From: Lachnospiraceae bacterium
Lineage (GTDB): Bacteria > Bacillota > Clostridia > Lachnospirales > Lachnospiraceae
Direction of reading: 5' to 3'
NCBI GenBank assembly: GCA_014804225.1
Contig: JAAVAF010000040.1
Span: forward strand, 9,102 to 20,509
DNA length: 11,408 bases
Part shown: positions 6,422-11,408 of the stretch, piece after piece
Layout of the letters: the number at the start of each line of letters is the position of its first letter
Position numbering within the stretch: the stretch's first letter is position 1
Notes under the pieces: generated by a model
The model's database searches: none
Seen by the model: the letters and a program-made list of their open reading frames with translations, nothing else
What the model was told of the DNA's origin: nothing
Translations under genes and position numbers: made by a program

Positions 6422-9400
6422 ATGAAAAATAAAAAGACATTTGGATTGTATGGTACAAATAGAAGAAAAGCAGCCGCAAAGAGAAAAAAGTATCGGGCTG
6501 ATGAATATACAGAAGAGATGTATGAGGATTATGATTACGAGTACGATGAGGACGCCAAGGAGTATGACGAGGACGATGCGTATCTTGTCGAATACAGTGC
6601 GGAGGATACATATTACGAGGATGAGGAATCTGTAGAAGATGCATATTACGAGGGTGAGGAATTTGCAGAAGATACGTATGACGAAGAAACATCAGAGGAT
6701 GTGTATGCCCAAGAGGAATATTATGAAGAAAATGAACTGACCCAAGAAGCTATTGAAGAAGCATATGCCCAAGAGGAATATTATGAAGAAAATGAATTGA
6801 CTCAAGAAGCTGCCCAAGAAGCATATGCCCAAGAGGAATACTATGAAGAAAATGAATTGACCCAAGAAGCTGCCCAAGAAGCATATGAACAGGAAGTATA
6901 TGCTGAAGAAAGCGAAGTGCCCCAAGAAGCGTATGCGGAAGAAGAGGCGTATTATATAGAGGATTATGCGGAAGATACAGGCAGCTACTATGAAGAGGAC
7001 GATGTATACGACACGGAGCAAGAGGAGGATTACGAATCGGAGGAATATGCGGATGAGTATGCTGAGGAATATGACGAGGACAGCTTTGACACGTCATATG
7101 GCGGCATCGACAATCGCTATAACGATGATTATGACAGCGGGTATGAAGAATATGACGACGGCGGTGATGTCATCTATGGCACGGATTTTGCGGCAAAAAT
7201 GCAAGGCCTGCTTCTTGGATTAAAGGAGCGTATGGCAGACATGACGGCATTTGACGCAATTCTGGTGACAACCGGTGTGGTGCTGTTAGTGGCGGTACTT
7301 GTGATTTGCAGTATGTTTTTTACAAATAAGCGCGTAAATGGGCAAATTGAGGCAATTGCCCCGATTGGGACCGAGCTTGCGGGGATTGGCATTGTGGGAG
7401 AAAACGGACTTTCCGCGATGGCAGATGCGGCGCTTTTGGGAAACTTTGACAGCGAGGCGCAGGATAATGTCCCAACCGATATCACGGCAGAGGGCAGCAA
7501 AGTAAATGTAAGCTTTGTGTCCGTAGAAAAGGATTTAAAAATCCGCTTTACCGATGCCGAGAGTGGCGAGCTGATTACAGGCACAAAATTTGAGGTTAAG
7601 CTTACCAATACGAAAACAAAAAATGAGTTAGTTTTAACTGACGACGATATGGATGGTATTATCTACGCCGAAAATATAAAGGCGGGAACCTTCGATGCAG
7701 TTGTAACGTCAACAGACAAATACAAATTCCCGACATTAGCACAAACGGTTACGGTAAAAGATAAGGTTGATTATGTTGTAATTAACGTACAGGATGAGGT
7801 AAAAAGCGAGAAACAAGTCAATGTGGCTGCCGAGGATACACAAAAAAATGATGCGGCCGCGGAGGAAGTAAAACTTGCAGATACCGTGGAATGGGTGGAA
7901 TCGACAAAGACGGAGATTGGCGGAAGTGAAACATATCTGCCTGTGGACAAAAATACAATACCGGATCCTTCTACCCTTTCAAAGGCAGCGGCAAGAATGC
8001 TGTTTGACACAATCAACGTGACGCTGGATAAGTCGAGTCTGACGCTTAAAGTGGGGACGACGGCAAACTTAAGCGGTACGTCATTTAAAAACAGCACGGA
8101 CAATAATGTGGAATACCAGTATACAACTGAGTGGAGTTCGTCAAACGAGTCTGTAGCGACGGTAAACGGCGGAGCCGTGACAGCAAAATCAGCCGGTACG
8201 GCGACCATTACATATACCGTTACAAGAAAGACGATTACGACGACATATGATCCCGAACAGCCAATCGAGGAAACAAAGCAAATCGATCCGGAGGATTATG
8301 ACAATCTTTCTGATGCAGAAAAGCAGAAGTGTACACCTATCAAAGATGATGCAAATCAGACCATTGCATACGAATATAAAAAGGTGATTGAGCCTGAGAA
8401 AAAGGTCAGTGAAACAACGGATACGGCAAGCGCATCGTGTGAGGTCCGTGTGGAGGAGTTAAAGATTTCAGGTGCAAGTCTTGAGTTGTCCGCGAGCAGA
8501 CAAAGCTGTCCGGTTGGCGAAACGATTACGGTAAAGCCTTCCAAGCTTGTCTACACAAAGGACGACAACAGTAAGGAAACGATTACAGACGGTTTTCCGA
8601 CGGTCACATGGTCCAGCAGTGATTCGTCTGTGGCGGAGATTAGTGCAGACGGGATTGTAACTGGTAAAAAGGCGGGAACTGCCGTCATTACAGGTCAGAT
8701 CAATGGCATTACAGGTGCAGACGGCAGAGCGCTCGATATCAAGGCACAAGTGAATGTTTCCATTACTGCGGAAAATGTACTGAAAGTGACGCTTGACAGA
8801 ACAGAAGGAGTTTATATTGCGGCGGGTTCCACGACGACGCTCACGGCAACGGTAAGCAATTATACAAGCGACGCCGGCGTTACATGGGAGACTTCTGATA
8901 AAAAGGTAGCGACGGTAAACGAAAAAGGTGTGGTGACAGGTGTTGCGGCGGGAAGTGCTACAATCACAGCAGTGACAAAGGAGAAGGATGCGAGCGGAAA
9001 TCCCGCAAAAGCTTCCTGCGTCGTTACGGTTAATTCCAATGCTTCGGGTGATACGACAACAAAGTTAAAAGATGCAAACGGAAATCAGATTTATATTAAG
9101 AACAACGACGGAAGCTATAAAGATGCGGTTTTTGCAGATTACTATACAACAGTTGAATTTTATATCAAAACTGCGGCACAATATAAATATACAGGCTGGC
9201 AGACGATAGACGGAAAGACCTATTTCTTTGATAAGAACGGAAATCCTGTGACAGGCGCACAGGTAATTCAGGGCGTTGCCTATAACTTTGGCTCCGATGG
9301 CGCAATCGCGACGACTGTAAACGGCTCCAAGTTTGGTATTGACGTGTCAAGGCATAACGGCGAAATTAATTGGAACGCAGTAAAAGCATCAGGTGTTGAC

Positions 9401-9919
9401 TATGTTATTATCCGCTGCGGTTATAGAGGTTCTTCGACAGGTGCGCTTATTCAGGACCAGAATTTTAATAAAAATATACAGGGCGCTACAGCAGCAGGAC
9501 TGAAAGTCGGAATTTATGTCTTTTCACAGGCGGTCAACGAGGTTGAGGCAGTCAAAGAAGCATCGCTTGCGGTGGCTTGCGCAAAGGGATACAACCTTAC
9601 CTATCCGATCTTTATCGATACCGAGTCAAGCGGAGGAAGAGCTGACAAGATTGATAAGGCGACACGTACGGCTGTGGTGAATGCTTTTTGCCAGACAGTT
9701 GCAAATTCAGGCTATAAGGCAGGAATCTATGCGTCAAAGACATGGTTCGAGGACAGACTGAACATGGGCGCTATCGGCAATTACCGCATATGGCTTGCCC
9801 AGTACGCGGCTGCTCCGACTTACAAGAGCAAATACGACATGTGGCAGTATTCCAGCAAGGGTAAGATCAGCGGAATCAATGGAAATGTCGACTTGAATTG
9901 GAGTTATTTAGGGTATTAA
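6422..9919 (+). CDS. Membrane-anchored GH25 muramidase with acidic Tyr-rich cytoplasmic domain, Ig-like domains and wall-binding repeats
   Basis: A predicted 1165-residue protein. Residues 1-25 are basic. Residues 26-255 are extremely rich in Glu, Asp and Tyr (about 43 Tyr in all before the membrane span), low complexity, with 20-residue tandem repeats at 94-153. One membrane helix lies near 279-300 and there is no cleavable signal, so the acidic part should be cytoplasmic. Outside follow a beta-rich, possibly prealbumin-like (SpaA-type) segment (about 360-460), three Ig-like Big_2 domains (531-680, interrupted by an insertion; 681-785; 786-880) with WSSSNESVATV-type and AGTATIT-type strands, and two cell-wall-binding repeats (923-962, GWQTIDGKTYFFDKNGNPVTG-like). 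The GH25 domain (971-1165) has GIDVS (Asp974) and FIDTE (Asp1066, Glu1068), so it looks active on peptidoglycan. Start chosen at ATG 6422; an in-frame TTG at 6368 lacks a ribosome binding site. Confidence 0.88.
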   Translation: MKNKKTFGLYGTNRRKAAAKRKKYRADEYTEEMYEDYDYEYDEDAKEYDEDDAYLVEYSAEDTYYEDEESVEDAYYEGEEFAEDTYDEETSEDVYAQEEYYEENELTQEAIEEAYAQEEYYEENELTQEAAQEAYAQEEYYEENELTQEAAQEAYEQEVYAEESEVPQEAYAEEEAYYIEDYAEDTGSYYEEDDVYDTEQEEDYESEEYADEYAEEYDEDSFDTSYGGIDNRYNDDYDSGYEEYDDGGDVIYGTDFAAKMQGLLLGLKERMADMTAFDAILVTTGVVLLVAVLVICSMFFTNKRVNGQIEAIAPIGTELAGIGIVGENGLSAMADAALLGNFDSEAQDNVPTDITAEGSKVNVSFVSVEKDLKIRFTDAESGELITGTKFEVKLTNTKTKNELVLTDDDMDGIIYAENIKAGTFDAVVTSTDKYKFPTLAQTVTVKDKVDYVVINVQDEVKSEKQVNVAAEDTQKNDAAAEEVKLADTVEWVESTKTEIGGSETYLPVDKNTIPDPSTLSKAAARMLFDTINVTLDKSSLTLKVGTTANLSGTSFKNSTDNNVEYQYTTEWSSSNESVATVNGGAVTAKSAGTATITYTVTRKTITTTYDPEQPIEETKQIDPEDYDNLSDAEKQKCTPIKDDANQTIAYEYKKVIEPEKKVSETTDTASASCEVRVEELKISGASLELSASRQSCPVGETITVKPSKLVYTKDDNSKETITDGFPTVTWSSSDSSVAEISADGIVTGKKAGTAVITGQINGITGADGRALDIKAQVNVSITAENVLKVTLDRTEGVYIAAGSTTTLTATVSNYTSDAGVTWETSDKKVATVNEKGVVTGVAAGSATITAVTKEKDASGNPAKASCVVTVNSNASGDTTTKLKDANGNQIYIKNNDGSYKDAVFADYYTTVEFYIKTAAQYKYTGWQTIDGKTYFFDKNGNPVTGAQVIQGVAYNFGSDGAIATTVNGSKFGIDVSRHNGEINWNAVKASGVDYVIIRCGYRGSSTGALIQDQNFNKNIQGATAAGLKVGIYVFSQAVNEVEAVKEASLAVACAKGYNLTYPIFIDTESSGGRADKIDKATRTAVVNAFCQTVANSGYKAGIYASKTWFEDRLNMGAIGNYRIWLAQYAAAPTYKSKYDMWQYSSKGKISGINGNVDLNWSYLGY
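6701..6935 (+). repeat. 60-bp in-frame tandem repeats
   Basis: Three consecutive 60-base units (6701-6760, 6761-6820, 6821-6880) each encode 20 residues of the form YAQEEYYEENELTQEA plus four variable residues; a decayed fourth copy runs to about 6935. Units 2 and 3 differ at two positions, both silent; unit 1 differs from unit 2 at about eight. The length is a multiple of three, so copy number can change without breaking the gene. Confidence 0.92.
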
Positions 9920-9922
9920 TTA

Positions 9923-9954
9923 TTCACGGCTGGACGGAATCGTTCAGCCGTGAA
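9923..9954 (+). terminator. Strong hairpin after the muramidase gene
   Basis: A 14-bp stem (9923-9936 pairing with 9941-9954, one G-T pair) closes on a GAAT loop four bases after the TAA stop. Its position fits transcription termination or 3'-end protection. No T-tract follows; an A-rich stretch comes instead, so it is not a canonical intrinsic terminator, and readthrough into the next gene is possible. Confidence 0.6.
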
Positions 9955-10002
9955 CTACATAACAAAAAAATATTCCGTAACATTAAGGAGTAGGAGCAGA
10001 AG

Positions 10003-11408
10003 ATGGATTATGCAGGATATACGGGGAGATTGAAAAAGGAATACAAAATATGCATTTACATATTTGCGGCAGGATTGCTGATAACAGCGATCACATTCCT
10101 GCCATATCTGGCAGATTACTATGTTCTGCAGCCCGACGATACAATCCTTACCTACTATGCAGCTCACTCGGTTGACAGATATTATGACTTTGAAACGATT
10201 ATAATCGGTCTGAGCATCATGACGCTGTTGTTTCTTAGCAGACGGTTGTGGGTGGCTTTGACAATACCGTCGCTGTTACTGATGTTATTGGCATATGCAG
10301 ACAGCATTAAGTATGCTGCCCTCAATGAACTTCTGCGTTTCAATGACCTGATGGTCACAGAAGCGGCAGGGATAGCGCTGCGATATCTCAATCTGAAATT
10401 CACTCCTTCGCAGTTGAAGATATTGGCATTCGTATTTCTATTATGCTTCGGGGGATTTGTTCTAGACCGGCTTTGCAGGAAGTACTCTTTTCTTTTTTAC
10501 AAAAATAACCCACGCCTGCATATATTGCGTCTGGCTCTTTGCTGCGTTTGTCTGGCAGGGCTGCTTGGCTATAGCGGATACTTTATAAAAAACGCATATA
10601 GTATGGCATCTATTGACGAAACAAATGTAAACGGAACCGATAGCGAACGGTACATTGTATACAATTTTATAAAAAATGACAGGCTGACCAATATTAATAT
10701 GAATAATGTAGAGGACAGCTACAACTATTTTCTGGACGGACAGACGGCGAGCAATCAGGCAGACACCGTCAACAAGCCGAATGTAATTGTCATATTGAAC
10801 GAATCGTGGTGGAATACGGATAATATTACCGGCAGCGGTGTTACTTTTTCATCAGATCCAATGGAGCCCTATCGGAAACTTGAAGAATATTGTTCGTCCG
10901 GCAATCTTACGGCCAATATCTTCGGCGGCGGTACAATCGGGTCGGAAACAGAGTTTTTGACGGGACTGAATACAAAATACTTTACGTCATACACAGGAAT
11001 CGTCTCGGCGCTTGAGGAACGTAAGATACCATCCATTGTGGATTATTTCAACGTGTTGGATTATGATACGGTGGCAATCCACCCATATGAAGGAAGCTTT
11101 TACGGCAGAGATGCTATTTATACGGCTATGGGTTTTGACAAGATCGTGTTTGAGGATGATATGGATTATACGGATATTTATTCGTGCTATATTTCCGATG
11201 AGAGCCTTGCACGACAGATCATTAAGGAATACGAGGAGAGTAAGGCCGAAAGGAAATTTATACATGCCGTGTCCATAGCAAACCATATAAAAGGCTTAGA
11301 TCGTGAACATGACTCTCTAAAGACTTATCCATATCCGATTTCCGTGAAACTGGAGGGTACTCTGGATGAGGAAGATTATATGAATCTGGTAAATTACATT
11401 AATGGCAT
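10003..11408 (+). CDS. LTA-synthase-like sulfatase-family membrane enzyme (partial, 3' truncated)
   Basis: The frame is open from an ATG at 10003, six bases after AGGAG (9992-9996), to the window end (468 codons). Five N-terminal membrane helices are visible (about residues 16-36, 64-80, 82-100, 138-158, 173-195), then an external linker. The catalytic domain opens with KPNVIVILNESWW (Glu267, metal-binding position), followed by GGGTIGSETEFLTG, where Thr311 is the expected nucleophile of the LtaS/alkaline phosphatase superfamily. SIANHIKG gives a further active-site His428. The distal metal-binding motifs lie beyond the window. Such enzymes transfer glycerol-phosphate from phosphatidylglycerol, or phosphoethanolamine-like groups, to surface polymers. 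Which activity this one has is open; the cluster favours modification or synthesis of a wall glycopolymer. Confidence 0.87.
   Translation, partial: MDYAGYTGRLKKEYKICIYIFAAGLLITAITFLPYLADYYVLQPDDTILTYYAAHSVDRYYDFETIIIGLSIMTLLFLSRRLWVALTIPSLLLMLLAYADSIKYAALNELLRFNDLMVTEAAGIALRYLNLKFTPSQLKILAFVFLLCFGGFVLDRLCRKYSFLFYKNNPRLHILRLALCCVCLAGLLGYSGYFIKNAYSMASIDETNVNGTDSERYIVYNFIKNDRLTNINMNNVEDSYNYFLDGQTASNQADTVNKPNVIVILNESWWNTDNITGSGVTFSSDPMEPYRKLEEYCSSGNLTANIFGGGTIGSETEFLTGLNTKYFTSYTGIVSALEERKIPSIVDYFNVLDYDTVAIHPYEGSFYGRDAIYTAMGFDKIVFEDDMDYTDIYSCYISDESLARQIIKEYEESKAERKFIHAVSIANHIKGLDREHDSLKTYPYPISVKLEGTLDEEDYMNLVNYING

Noticed and set aside
6701..6935. CRISPR-like array
   Set aside because: The repeats are directly adjacent without spacers and keep a coding frame.
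6692..7097. Long open frames on the minus strand, one very hydrophobic
   Set aside because: They are antisense to the Tyr/Glu-rich repeats; reading GAA/TAT-type codons backwards gives Phe/Ile/Leu-rich frames by composition. No ribosome binding site or family motif.

Overview
The window reads as part of a cell-surface glycopolymer locus from a Gram-positive anaerobe of the Clostridia, most likely Lachnospiraceae. This is an inference from moderate-to-low GC, strong AGGAGG-type ribosome binding sites, a lipobox lipoprotein, an LTA-synthase-type enzyme, a GH25 muramidase with Ig-like domains, and a membrane protein resembling the clostridial DUF6077 family. No rRNA, tRNA, CRISPR array or insertion sequence was seen. 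All genes lie on the + strand and coding density is very high.

Region 1 (1-6286) is a tightly packed co-directional unit with 1-nt and 8-nt overlaps and short gaps. It starts with the C-terminal end of a polyprenyl-phosphate sugar-1-phosphate transferase (priming enzyme). It continues with a WecG/TagA/CpsF glycosyltransferase, a YdjC/ChbG-type deacetylase, an SGNH-hydrolase lipoprotein with a cysteine cluster, and a PAP2 lipid phosphatase. It ends with a polytopic membrane protein cut in two by a single in-frame TAG and two overlapping small EmrE/ArnE-like membrane proteins. Together these suggest lipid-linked synthesis of a polymer: priming, second sugar, deacetylation and esterase trimming, carrier recycling, and transfer or flipping of an extra sugar.

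Region 2 (about 6304-9954) is a separate unit. A good sigma-A-type promoter precedes one large gene of about 1165 aa, and a 14-bp hairpin follows it. The product is an unusual membrane-anchored GH25 muramidase. It has a roughly 250-residue Tyr/Glu/Asp-rich cytoplasmic segment with 60-bp tandem repeats, one membrane span, an external beta-rich segment, three Ig-like (Big_2) domains, cell-wall-binding repeats and a C-terminal GH25 domain.

Region 3 (10003 to the end) is the first 468 codons of an LTA-synthase-like, alkaline-phosphatase-superfamily membrane enzyme, truncated by the window edge.

The points most worth a second look are the amber-split membrane protein, the acidic tyrosine-rich cytoplasmic domain of the muramidase and its oddly spaced ribosome binding site, the Cys cluster of the lipoprotein, and the small-transporter pair lacking the usual SMR glutamate.
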